Origin: Sporodiniella umbellata
Lineage: Eukaryota > Mucoromycota > Mucoromycetes > Mucorales > Rhizopodaceae
Assembly: GCA_025677835.1 (NCBI GenBank)
Contig: JAIXMR010000006.1
Coordinates: 1-64,000, forward strand
Length of the DNA: 64,000 nucleotides
Direction of reading: 5' to 3'
A program made the position numbers and the translations under genes. Below the pieces are notes generated by a model. That model ran no database searches, was not told the DNA's origin, and was given only the letters and a program-made list of their open reading frames with translations. Positions 1-10,211 of this stretch are shown one piece after another; the stretch's first letter is position 1, and every line of letters starts with the position of its first letter.

Positions 1-24
1 TATTGTTGTTGGGAAGAACCATGT

Positions 25-355
25 CAACTTAACAACAAATCCCTAACTTCGTATGTATTAACTATTGACTTTGATTTTAGTAGTATAAATACTACAACCT
101 TTTTATTTAATAAACATCAGTCAATTATCAACCAAGTATATTCCTCTTAGACTATCCGTCTATTCTTCCTTTTTCCCTTTATACTGATAATTCGCCTCGT
201 TCTTGCTTACCACTTCATTTGCAAGTCCTAATGTTCTGAAGCAAAAGAACAACTCATTACAATGCCACACCTCTTTCTCTCCAGTCGTGTCTATCCAAGC
301 TTCTGTTCCTTTCCAGCTCCTCCTCTTCCTGTCTGCTTGAACAACTGACTCTTAA
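25..355 (+). repeat. left arm of 331-bp inverted repeat
   Basis: This stretch pairs without gaps with 1425-1755 in inverted orientation. Read on the minus strand it contains an open frame of about 63 codons ending in TAG at 160-162, followed by AT-rich 3' sequence. The outer end begins at position 25; bases 1-24 do not match the other flank. Confidence 0.9.
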
Positions 356-1332
356 AATGAATATAATAACGTAAAACATACCTTGGGTGTTTCCTTGGGT
401 TCCTTGTATATTTGAAGTTGACGTGTCACGCAAGTCTCGTTCTCCTAGCTCGTCAGAAGCACTGCAAACTCTTGATACAAAGCATTTATCTACTAAAGAT
501 CGTTCCTTCAGTTTGTTCACCATGGCTGTCAAATTTGCTAATCGGTTTGGTTGTTCCCCAGGTGACTTCCTCGCGTAACCAACAGTTTCGTATCCTTGTT
601 CTTTCAGTTGTTTGATGTGATTTTGATGGTTGGGTAAGAACATGACAATGTTCTTAGCCAAATTAGCTACCATGTAAAAAACAAAAAAACAAAAGACAAT
701 GAGTATAACAAAGCAATATGAAACAACTATGCAGCTTTACCAATATATTCTTTTTTTAGGATGTATAGCTTCCGGGTTCTGGTATTGACACCGTGTTTTC
801 GTTTTCTGGCGATGGGCAAACTTATGAATTCAACCTTATTCGTCCGGCACCATTGAGTAAATCCAAGAACCGTTTTGTCATTAAAAATGTCGGTATAAGG
901 CAATATAGAAGTAAAGATATCCTTGGAAGTAATATCTTCTTGAGTATATGCAGGATTATTTGGCATTTCATTAACGCAGAAGGCAGCATTTATAAATTGA
1001 ATCATATGAGTACCAAACGCTACATTACAAGAAAAAAACAAAAGTGCATATTAAAATCATACAGGTGCAAACATTCTTAGATTACATACTTAATGTACTT
1101 TAACATTTGTTGCATGATTTGCCGTAGATGACTGAATCAAATAGCGTTTGAATGTGAAAGGTGAGGCAAACATTCGTGACTTAGTGACAAGTACAGGGTT
1201 CAGTGGGTCGGTCTCATAGCACAATGCAAGCTCATCATAGCTTTCAACTCTCTTGGTCAACAGGTTAATGTTTTCTTCTGTATACTCCACAGAAAAAAAC
1301 ATGCATAATGCCTGGTCCTCTGTAATATTCAT
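160..1332 (-). CDS. serine-recombinase-like (resolvase N-terminal motif) protein, possibly degenerate
   Basis: Three minus-strand segments read in order: 1332-1090, 1041-727 and 673 down to about 382. The third contains the residues GYARKSPGEQ, which resemble the catalytic-serine motif of the resolvase/invertase family, followed by a basic helix and an ERD motif. The join near 727-673 is clean (donor after the IG codon pair, acceptor TAG before CTAATTTGG). The join between the first two segments could not be resolved in frame. A possible last intron of only 31 nt would carry the frame into the inverted-repeat arm and end at 160. The family is inferred from a short motif. Recombinase activity is not shown, and the gene may be a pseudogene. 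Confidence 0.45.
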
Positions 1333-1375
1333 TTGATAAAGAGATAAGAAGACTAAAGAAAAAGAAGCTCCGATT

Positions 1376-1420
1376 CACACCGGTTCATTTTGCAGCTCAC
1401 ACTGGGTTTATAGTACACAC
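1376..1420 (-). promoter_or_regulatory. promoter-like 45-bp direct repeat, copy 1 (TATA box for the recombinase-like gene)
   Basis: The minus strand has TATAAA at 1412-1407, about 75-80 bp upstream of the ATG at 1332. The 45-bp block recurs at 1810-1854 with one mismatch in the same orientation. The two copies flank the right inverted-repeat arm. Confidence 0.45.
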
Positions 1421-1424
1421 CGTG

Positions 1425-1755
1425 TTAAGAGTCGGTTGTTCAAGCAGACAGGAAGAGGAGGAGCTGGAAAGGAACAGAAGCTTGGATAGACACGACTGGA
1501 GAGAAAGAGGTGTGGCATTGTAATGAGTTGTTCTTTTGCTTCAGAACATTAGGACTTGCAAATGAAGTGGTAAGCAAGAACGAGGCGAATTATCAGTATA
1601 AAGGGAAAAAGGAAGAATAGACGGATAGTCTAAGAGGAATATACTTGGTTGATAATTGACTGATGTTTATTAAATAAAAAGGTTGTAGTATTTATACTAC
1701 TAAAATCAAAGTCAATAGTTAATACATACGAAGTTAGGGATTTGTTGTTAAGTTG
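1425..1755 (-). repeat. right arm of 331-bp inverted repeat
   Basis: This is the inverted copy of 25-355. On the plus strand it holds the same open frame of about 63 codons without the rest of the gene, so it is an orphan 3' end. The one difference from the left arm is a synonymous serine codon (TCG against TCA) if that frame is the coding one. It is bracketed by the two copies of a 45-bp direct repeat at 1376-1420 and 1810-1854. Confidence 0.9.
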
Positions 1756-1809
1756 GTGTAATTTGAGTATCCCTAACTTCGGAAAGAGGACAATCAGGAA
1801 ATGTTATGA

Positions 1810-1854
1810 CACACCGGTTCATTTTGCAGCACACACTGGGTTTATAGTACACAC
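1810..1854 (-). repeat. promoter-like 45-bp direct repeat, copy 2
   Basis: This copy matches 1376-1420 at 44 of 45 positions, including TATAAA on the minus strand at 1846-1841. A further partial unit beginning with a CACTGGTTCATTTT-like motif follows directly. It has no obvious intact downstream gene, only the orphan arm. Confidence 0.6.
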
Positions 1855-2067
1855 TGGTTCATTTTTTAGCTCCGGTTCACCTACGGTTAAGTCCAAAGTT
1901 AAACGCCATTCACTTAAGGACACAGAAACCCTGACTAATAGAATAGTCGAGGTTTGTGAAGAATTTTTCCTTCAGCATCTTCAAAACTGCATTCAAAATT
2001 CTGTGAAGCAATTTGACTGATGTTTGTTTATCACCAAGTATAGCCTGTCTGAAAAATGTTTTAAGGG

Positions 2068-2126
2068 GTGACCAATTGGAGTTCAAAAAAGTGACCAATT
2101 GGTTTTTGGAAAATGACCAATTTTTC
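2068..2126. promoter_or_regulatory. three CCAAT-box repeats upstream of AFI1
   Basis: The word GACCAATT occurs at 2070, 2093 and 2115, a period of 22-23 bp; the first two are the palindrome CCAATTGG. CCAAT boxes are bound by the Hap/NF-Y complex in fungi. A TATAAA lies at about 2152 inside a GCACT/AGTGC inverted pair, and AFI1 starts at 2262. Whether the repeats serve AFI1 or are remains of the neighbouring element cannot be decided by eye. The rest of 1855-2261 shows no gene I can support. Confidence 0.4.
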
Positions 2127-2261
2127 GGTGAGGTGACGCTGGAAGCACTGTATAAAGTGCTGTTGTGTAAAAAGAGTTTGAAGATCTCCGATCGTAGTAC
2201 AAAAGGGAGAAATTAGGAACAAATTCATGTTTATTTCATTTTTATTTCTTATTGTTTAAAG

Positions 2262-3197
2262 ATGAGCAAGCATGTGGAGTACATTCTTTTGGCAGAGTTT
2301 GATATAGACAAAGGTGCTTCATTAAAGCATCAATACCCCAACGAAACTGGAACAGACGAACAGTAGGCAATTTTTTTTTTTTTTTTTGAGAGTATATTTC
2401 TAAAAACAGACTTTAGCATCTTGTCAGAACTCATGCTGCCTGATGGAGCCCATTTACGTTCAGAAGATTGGACTATTTTCTGTTTAAATCAACTTACGCC
2501 TGATCCTGAACTTGAAACAGAATGTGAGAAAAGCCCTTTACTCTATGTTCTGAACTTGGTGAGAAACAAACACGACAAGAATGCAAGAAGGTAGAGTAGT
2601 CATGATTAAAAAAAAAAAAAAGAGCGCGCTTTATTGATCTCTTCCGTTTTCTCTCCTTGTTTTAGAGGAGCTGAAGTAAAAGCAATGGCTATCTGTACTC
2701 GGCACCAATATCTTCATATATACAAGGTTTATATTGGGCTTTTTCAATTTGTATAGCATCGCTCATTCTCTCTCTTGTCTAGCCTGTGCTGCTATTGGCT
2801 TTGGAGAAATATCTTGAAAACCCAGCAATTGAGATACTCGAGTCATTGTACGAAGCGGTGAATTCGATGGATCTATCTCGTATGCCAAAGTTCACATGGC
2901 ACGAGCGACAGATCTTGAGAGCTTCGAACAATAAGACCATGTTTGAAGAGATGTTTGTGGACGACGAAAAAGAGGAATTGGACGAAGAAGAAGAAACAGA
3001 ATTTAACCGACAACGAAGAGGAACCTATATTGATCTAGCCTCAGGTCATTTACGTGAGCAGATTCCTTCTCTCAGCAAAGACAGACATTTTTTTGAAACC
3101 AAGATTGAGTATGAAGGTATTCCACTTCCTATCAAGATACCTTTGACTGTAAACCCAGAAGAAGTGGGGGATGTAAGTAGATAGAGAAGACTTATGT

Positions 3198-3241
<44 letters not shown>

Positions 3242-4506
3242 CGGGCAGTTGAGCTTTTATGTATTAGTTTTCAGTAATCAAGTTGATCAATACCTTTTCA
3301 CTTAATATCGGTCACCCGGGCTCGCCCAATCCTCATCATCCACACCTGGACAGTAGCGGGACACACACACATCCTATCATGATTCTCTTAAACGCTTTAC
3401 TGACACAGAAGCGCATTATATTTTTGGGTTATGGGCATCCATCAGGTGAAGTTGCAAATTATGTATTGGCTGCATGTGCTTTAGGTAGTGGTTGTGGTAC
3501 TGTTCTCCGAGGTTTTACAGAGCGTGCTTTTCCATATACAAACTTGACCAGTGTGGAAGACTTGCTGAAGTGGTATGAGGATAGATTAGTATAGATGAAG
3601 ACGAATTTGGGCTGACCTTACCCCCTTTTTTTTTATATATATATACATATATATATCAAAGTCCAGGTTTTATTGCAGGTGTAACGAACCCAACCTACGA
3701 AGAGCATACACATTGGTGGGACGTTCTCTGCAATATCAGTACAGGCAAGATCACAGTCAGTAAAGATATTGAGGCTACTACCCATCGATTACAAAGTCGA
3801 AAAGGGTCTATTGCAGCTTCGATTATGGATGATGTCTCTTCGTTTAATTCAATGTCTATCGGCCGTAGCTCGAGTATGAATGCACATCAATACAAACAAC
3901 AACAACAGGCTTCACCTCCTCCCAACGGCTCTCCCACACCTTCAATGATGCAGCCAAACTATACTTCATTACTAGCACTTGAAGAAAAAAGAGATACAGA
4001 TGCTGAATTTATGAACGAGGTGCTGTCGGCCATTCAAGCACACTATGGCGAAACCTCCATTCGAGCCAAATTCCAAGACTACGTCTTTCGTTTTGTTCGA
4101 CTGGCAGCTCTCTATGAAGAACAAGTATACCATCTGACGCGTGTTGGCTTGATAGGTGAAGAGGACGGTTTAGGTTATGGGCCTGTATTTACCGATGAAG
4201 TGGCTAAAAAGCGAGAGCTTTCTGTAAACGCGAGTCGTATTGAAGGTTGGAGACAGACCATCTCCTACAAATACTATCAAAAAGTAAACAGACAAAAGAA
4301 ATCCATGTAGACTGACGATGATGTCTCTGTAGGATTTGACTACACGAATACAGACTTCGTGTATTCAAGATTTGGATGTGTATCGACAGATCAGTAAACT
4401 CAAACGACTCAAACAGATACCGGATCATGAAATTCATACTATTTATGAGGCTTTTCTCAAAAATATCATAACACACAGACAGGTCATCGAGGTAGGCTGC
4501 TTATGC

Positions 4507-4542
<36 letters not shown>

Positions 4543-4781
4543 AATAGGGTGCTGATCCTTTTTTACGATAGTTTCTTTCCTTCTTACCTCAACACCAGGG
4601 TGGGTTAGCTCCTTTAGGTGTAGGCTTGTTTCATTCGAATAGTGCCATTCGAAAACTAGCGTTGGAGCTCTTTCGTAGATTAGAACGTAGCCCTGTGGGT
4701 ATCAAGTTTGTACAAGATTTATCAAGGTTTCAAAAATTGGCTTATGAAAGACAGGTTGCTTATTTTACTAAAATGGACTAA
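2262..4781 (+). CDS. AFI1: Afi1-like DENN/SPA-domain polarity protein
   Basis: Afi1 binds the small GTPase Arf3 and helps organise polarised growth and vesicle traffic at the cell cortex. Eight exons can be read: 2262-2362, 2417-2590, 2666-2726, 2783-3172, 3268-3572, 3662-4283, 4333-4491 and 4599-4781, giving about 664 residues. The N-terminus ([20 protein letters not shown]) matches the Afi1 Arf3-docking/DENN region. The middle contains the [20 protein letters not shown] core, followed by a low-complexity Q/P/S linker and a helical C-terminal part typical of the SPA family. The intron at 4492-4598 holds a 34-base A run and that at 3173-3267 a (TA)14 run. Family assignment is strong; function in this organism is inferred. 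Confidence 0.88.
4508..4541 (+). repeat. A34 homopolymer in AFI1 intron
   Basis: An uninterrupted A run of 34 lies inside intron 7 of AFI1 on the coding strand. Confidence 0.9.
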
Positions 4782-4857
4782 ATAATAAATTTTTTTATTA
4801 TTTTTTTTTTTTTAATCTCTTCATTTCAACTTTTTTTTTTGAAAGACATTCAACTTG

Positions 4858-5703
4858 ATGGTAAAAAGAATGGTTTTCAAAACAGTTTTTGTTTTATGAA
4901 ACGCTTTAATAGTCACGTAAAGGGGTTTCTGCTGATGAGAAGCGAAAAAGAATTCAAAAGATATTTCATGAATCCGTAATAAGAACAACAAAAGTCGCAC
5001 AGTCATTTTGCATAAACATTTTTTTGATTGTGCATTTTTTCAGGGTGAATTTTTCCAACTGAAAGATATTGAAAAATTAGGAGCTAAACGAGGTGTTGGT
5101 AAACTTTTAAAGTAAACAAATAAATGTATACTCAAAGGGATCAACTAGTATCTCAATCTGTCAAGGATGTTTTGATGAGTTTGGTGGATGATGGCTTGGT
5201 AACGATGGATAAAATCGGTACTTCGAACTATTTCTGGTCTTATCCATCCGCAGCCATTCAAGCAGTAAAAAAAAAAAAAAAAATAGAGGGTTTATCCAAG
5301 CCTATTCATCTCATTCGACCCACAATAGAACCAAACCAAGCTGGACACACTCCAAAAGCAAGTAGAACAAGAAAAAGAAACAAAGGCAAGATTGGAGGCT
5401 GAGGTTGAAAAGGCCAAAGAGTCAAGAAAAGAAACCGAGGAGCGCGAGAGCCTTCTCAAAGAACTGGAGGAGCTGAAAGCTACCCACCAAGCGCTACAAA
5501 CCGAACTTGCTACCTACCAAGACAACGATCCTGTGTTGCATGCAAAGAAAGAAAAAGCAGCGCAGGTGGCTAAAGAGGCAGCCAATCGATGGACAGAGAA
5601 TATTTGGGAAATAGAATCCTATTGCGTCAACCGCTTCCATATGGAGCGGTCAGTATTTAAGAAATCATTTGATATACCAGACGACTTTGATGTCTTGGAC
5701 TGA
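4858..5703 (+). CDS. MND1: Meiotic nuclear division protein 1
   Basis: Mnd1 pairs with Hop2 and stimulates Dmc1/Rad51 strand invasion in meiotic recombination. Five exons (4858-4860, 4913-4975, 5044-5098, 5149-5264, 5341-5703) give 199 residues, close to the usual length of about 205. The N-terminal winged-helix part reads KGVSADEKRKRIQKIFHES and then SLVDDGLVTMDKIGTSNYFW. The rest is a long coiled coil ending in the conserved ANRWTENIWEIESYC block and a PDDFDVLD C-terminus. The first coding exon is only the ATG; this start is chosen because it is the only one that gives a Mnd1-like N-terminus. The last intron is mostly an A run. The gene suggests a sexual cycle or its remnant. Confidence 0.9.
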
Positions 5704-6463
5704 GATTGGGTGGTAATAATAAAAGGTAGAGCCTGCATGATGCGTGTGTAGACTCTTATGCGGATGATCTTTTCCTAACTTTCCTCAAGCTGTTTGGTTT
5801 AAAGATCTCATAGACTATCTTTTTCTGGCTTCTAAGGAGTTTAAGTTACTGTAGGTCTAGGATTGTGAACCAATGCAACTTCAATAGAAGCTTTTTCTTT
5901 TTTTTTTTTTTTTTAAAAAAAATCAATGTGGACAGCCCAAGTAGTTTCCTGATCATTAGGTTATGTCATACGCTTTCTGACGGATCAGGGCTCGAATAAA
6001 CGTCGTTTCTAGCAAATTATAGAATTGTTTTTCTAATACACTTTAAAAACAACGATTGTCTGATGTTTGAATATCTCTATTTAGAATGCTTTCTGTCATG
6101 CTCAAGGACCCAAGTGTTTTGAGAAGCCTTGGCTCATCGTATGGCTGGGTATTAAGCAAAGAGGGTGAAAAGATTTCACTACCATAGCAAACAAGACATC
6201 GCTCGTTTAGATAGCCCAAAGCTCCTGATAGGCTTTACTCCACTTGGACTGATTCCTTTTTCAGTGATTTTATGTACCAGGAAAGATCCCATTGTGATCA
6301 AAGACATGTGAATACTCTAAACCAATCAGACCGATCGTTTATTCTAGTCTCCGACCAGCGGCCTAGTATGACGTTTCTATTTTCTATTCTCTTTTATCTT
6401 TTTTTTTTTTTTTTATATATCCTTTTCTTTCTTTTTACCTGACTGGAATTAATACACTAGATT
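5704..6463. other. spacer with possible degenerate coding traces
   Basis: This 760-bp gap has a base composition closer to coding DNA than most spacers here. Short open stretches occur in different plus-strand frames at 5795-5853, 6085-6165 and 6165-6308, but frames shift between them and no ATG-led gene or splice model joins them. A T17A8 block lies at 5898-5922 and another T run at about 6400-6415. No family could be recognised. Confidence 0.4.
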
Positions 6464-7322
6464 ATGAATCCCGAATAGTAAGCCTATCGTTGACTAGAGT
6501 CAGTGTTTAATGCAACTTTGATCCATAGCGATTATTTGTTTAAACTTTTGCTTATTGGCGACTCTGGAGTAGGAAAATCCTGTCTTTTGTTACGTTTTGC
6601 GGACGATACTTATACCGAGAGTTATATCTCTACTATCGGGGTAGACTTTGTAAGTCGATAGGCTATGTATGAACCGTTTGACTCATATCTATATGCTTTC
6701 TAGAAAATCAGAACAATCGAATTAGAAGGAAAGACGGTCAAGTTACAGATCGTAAGTTAAAACAGTAAGATCTTATCATGTTTATAACAGCGATTTATAG
6801 TGGGATACAGCAGGACAAGAGCGTTTCCGTACCATCACTTCGTCTTATTACCGAGGTGCTCATGGTATTATTGTAGTGTACGATGTCACTGACGCTGACA
6901 GTTTCAACAACGTCAAGCAGTGGTTACAAGAGATTGACCGTTATGCTGCTGAAGGTGTCAACAAGTTATTGGTGGGTAACAAGAGTGATTTGGTAGATAA
7001 AAAAGCTGTTGAAACAGAACAGGCCAAGGTAAACAAGGAGAGGGGGGGGAAGCCTTGTCATGTATTCAAGGTGACTTTTTTTATTTATATATATATATAT
7101 ATATATATACATCTACAGGAATTAGCCGATGGGCTTCATATTCCACTTTTGGAAACCTCAGCCAAAGATGCTACCAACGTTGAACAAGCTTTTTTGACTA
7201 TGGCTAAACATATCAAAGACCGTATGGGATCTACGATGCAACAACAACAACAAGCAAAGTCCACTGTGAGAGTGGGTCAAGGAGCTGCTGTTCAGCCTCA
7301 ATCATCAGGTGGTTGCTGTTAA
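6464..7322 (+). CDS. YPT1: Rab1/Ypt1 family small GTPase
   Basis: Ypt1/Rab1 controls ER-to-Golgi transport and autophagosome formation. The start ATG at 6464 begins a 14-nt first exon (MNPE plus two bases); further introns lie after VDF, after KLQI and after the EQAK codons. The G motifs are complete: GDSGVGKS (P-loop), the ISTIGVDF switch [10 protein letters not shown] (switch II), NKSD and ETSAKD. The protein ends in GGCC, the double-geranylgeranylation signal. Length is about 204 residues, as usual. The last intron contains a (TA)n run and happens to be translatable in frame, so a naive ORF call would include it. The gene lies 0.76 kb downstream of MND1 on the same strand. Confidence 0.93.
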
Positions 7323-7664
7323 GAGCTATAAATACTTTCTTTAAAAACAACACACACACACACACACACAAACATATCCTCTCATCCAAACCAATAAAAG
7401 TAGAGTCTGGATACCTACTCTTCTTTTACTTGATCTCTCTCTCTTTTTATTTTTATTTTAAGAAGCTATTCTAAATTGGTTTCACAACGTAAAAGTTAAT
7501 ATTGTATACAAATAAACATTTGTGAACAAGAGATACGCACAACTTCTTTGAATAGGTGTATGTGTAACTTAATTATGTAAGTTATTTTGAAATGATTCTT
7601 TTTCTCAACGGCTTTTTTTTTTTTTTTTTTTTTTTTATTTTATTTCATTTATTCAATCAACCTG
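7323..7664. other. spacer with CA repeat and long T run
   Basis: The spacer contains a (CA)10 tract at 7351-7370, the likely 3' UTR of YPT1, and a T run of about 22 at 7614-7636 shortly before the next start codon. No gene is seen. Confidence 0.6.
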
Positions 7665-9826
7665 ATGAACAATCAAACAGACGTATTTATTGTAGGCACA
7701 GGTAGAGTAGGCAAATACAAAAAGGATTCGGTTTATGATTATATAAAAAAAAAAAGGGTAGGTTTGTCAGGATTATATGCTGCTCTGGTGCTATCAAAAA
7801 TGAACATGACGGTGTATATGATAGGTAGTTTGAAAGAAAGAGGATTGAAAGTGAGACTGATCTGATGGGTTCAGAAAACAATCAGGATGAATACGAAGCG
7901 CTTTTTTTACTTTCGCCTCGTATTTTGCAACTCTTGAATCAACAGGGACTTTTGGATCGAATTCTTCCGTTAGGTACAGTGCATCGTATGCTTCATTTTT
8001 ATCAGAGTGGAAGATCTGTCTGTAGCCATCCGGTCTTTGAGAACCAAAACACCGGGTTTGATTACAGTCTGTTGATCGAAAAAGAAGATCTGTATCAGGT
8101 CTTGCTAGACCGTCTGGTCCAACTTGGGATTTCTTTTGGCAAGGAGACATTGATAAAAATCGAAGAAGCGTCGGATCGAAAGCTTGTCTATTTGAATAAC
8201 AAGCAAGTCTGGAAAACACGCGTGGTGTTGATCGAAAACGATAGTACCAACATTGCTAGACAGGCATTGGGTAAAAGAAAAATCAAGCCTCTCTCCATTG
8301 TACTCATCTGTCCATACAAGGGATCAACTACAAATACTACTACTTCAATCCAAGGGCAAGATATTTCTATACAATGAAAGCCAAAATCAAAGCTACCAAT
8401 TTTCCAGAGATCCAAGGGATGTGTGTGATCAATAGGGAGGCGTATGCCCTTTACACACTAGGTAAGATGAGCGAGTAAAAGATGAGTTTGGTATGAGTAA
8501 TGTTGGTATAGGTTGCGACGAGAGTGTCTATATCACGTTTGAGCATGAGCCTCGTTGGAAAAAACTCAGTCTGGATAAGAAAGTACCGATCCCTTTAGCG
8601 ATGGACTATATCAAGCATGTGTTTGAGCCTTATTCTATAGAGTTGGAAGACGTAGAGAGCTATACGCGATGGAAAAGTAAAGTAGTTTATGTGAGGCATG
8701 AGCGTTTTTTTTTTTTTTTTTTTTTTTTTTAATTAGAGTAGTCTAAGCCTTCCAAAAAAGTAACCTCACTCTAGGCGAACAACGTAAAAGTGAAGTGTTA
8801 GGGTACGATCATGGCTATTTTTTCATTGGACCTTCTTCACAAGTCTCCTCGCCACGAGGTTTTATGGATCTCACGGTCTATCTTGAGGAGATACAAAATG
8901 TATGTTGGAAATTAGCGTTCCACTTCCGCCAGTGTGCCTTTCTGTTAGATACACTTGAGCCAGAGATGGAGCGAAGATCCAAAGAGGCCGTGTTTGCAGC
9001 GGATGTGTGGTTAAATCTGTTGATGAAGGGCACCACCCATCAGACGTTTGGTTATTACGCCAGTCGACTGGGGAGAACGTTTATTGGCAATCTGCCGCAC
9101 GATATGAACCGAATTAATCAGTCGATGAAGACTTTGGAAGAGCAAGAGAGTGACGACGACTGGCAGGGCACCTTGGCCCCCCTGTCTGCGTCTGTGGGAT
9201 GTCTAGCGCCCGAAGGCAAACTCAAGCCTTACTCTTTAGATCAAATGCAGAGACAGAAGGAAGGCCCTCTACGAGCCATGACGACCGAACGATGGCGTGG
9301 GATCCGACCGAACTATGCGAAATTACATGCTCAACTTGAACATGCGAACCCAAAGGGGTTAAGCTTTACCTTGCTCGTCTTTTGTGATGGCACGCTTCCG
9401 CCCACACCTGCGTTTATAGAGTTTATGCAACAGTTGTGTTCGCCCTTGTCACTACTTCATCAGTATAACGGAGAAAGATGCCCACAGAAAAAAAGCCCGT
9501 TTGAAGACCTCGAGAGTTCTTTATTCTCTCTTCTTGTCATTAGCCCTGCCTCTCGACAGGAAGCTCAGCTCTATCTCGAACAGACGTCTTTGCCCGTGAT
9601 TCAAACTCATTTTCCCTGCGGACTCCAAAAGGTCTTTTTAGACCACGATCAACAGTGTTACAAAGCCTATGAAATGCATTCGCCTGGAGTGGTTTTGATT
9701 CGACCCGATGGCTTTATTGGCACGCGATTGTTACTGGATTACTCACTTTTAACTCTTTATTTACGTTCGATCTTTACACTCGAACAAAATGCTGCTTCGG
9801 TGTTTGCTGCTGGTTACACGCAATAA
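7665..9826 (+). CDS. divergent FAD-binding aromatic monooxygenase-like protein
   Basis: The fold is that of phenol-hydroxylase-type flavoprotein monooxygenases. The N-terminus reads VGTGLSGLYAALVLSK once an intron (donor after ACAG, acceptor AAGGGTAG) is removed, giving the GxGxxG dinucleotide site. Later pieces are DEYEALFLLSPRILQLLNQQ, TNFPEIQGMCVI and the C-terminal LIRPDGFIG signature. Clean introns join the exons near 8265-8330, 8463-8510 and 8675-8775. The join around 7825-7870 could not be made in frame with a consensus acceptor. The usual DG motif and the GD-AH-P motif are replaced by IENDSTNIARQ and FIGPSSQVSSPRG, so normal FAD binding is doubtful. It may be a pseudoenzyme or a decaying gene. 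Confidence 0.65.
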
Positions 9827-10140
9827 ACAAAGCGTGAAAATATATATAAAAATAAAAAAAATAAAAAAATGATAGGTAGGCGTGTGACAACCTAGGTTGC
9901 TATTGAACCAACCCAAAAAAAAAAAAAAAAAAAAAAAACGAAATACAAAAGAAAAAAAAACGAAATACATAAGAAAAAAAAACCGCCATTAGTTTCTTTT
10001 AAAGTGTACACTGGAAATAAAAGAATACGACAAAAAAAAAACAAAAAAATAAAGGGCAAAATTTCATGAAAATTTTTGACATTTGAGTCGAATGGTAAAA
10101 GCTAAAGTAGTGTAACAGAAGAGAGATGTATAAATAAAGA

Positions 10141-10171
<31 letters not shown>

Positions 10172-10211
10172 ACTCCCCCTTTTTTTTCTTTATCTATAAT
10201 TATTTATTGTG
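9827..10211. other. A/T-rich spacer
   Basis: This 385-bp spacer holds A runs at about 9915-9939 and a T run at 10147-10170. A TATAAATA-like box lies at about 10130, some 80 bp before the next start. No gene is seen. Confidence 0.55.

Larger units (their letters stand above)
25..1755. mobile_element. inverted-repeat element with 331-bp arms around a recombinase-like gene
   Basis: Bases 25-355 are the reverse complement of 1425-1755; paired positions sum to 1780. By eye there is one mismatch (position 346 against 1434), so the arms are about 99.7% identical, which implies a recent origin or ongoing homogenisation. The 1069-bp spacer carries minus-strand reading frames with a serine-recombinase signature. 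The left arm seems to carry the 3' end of that gene (stop codon at 160-162), so the arms may be an inverted duplication of a gene end rather than plain transposon ends. I saw no clear short target-site duplication, so calling it mobile is an inference. Confidence 0.6.

Noticed and set aside
1910..2098. 62-codon minus-strand frame next to the inverted-repeat element
   Set aside because: It could be an old element fragment, but there is no motif, no join to the recombinase frames, and it overlaps the CCAAT repeats.
9761..9970. Poly-Phe-rich minus-strand frames here and at many similar sites
   Set aside because: They are translations of A/T homopolymers in introns and spacers, opposite to well-supported genes.
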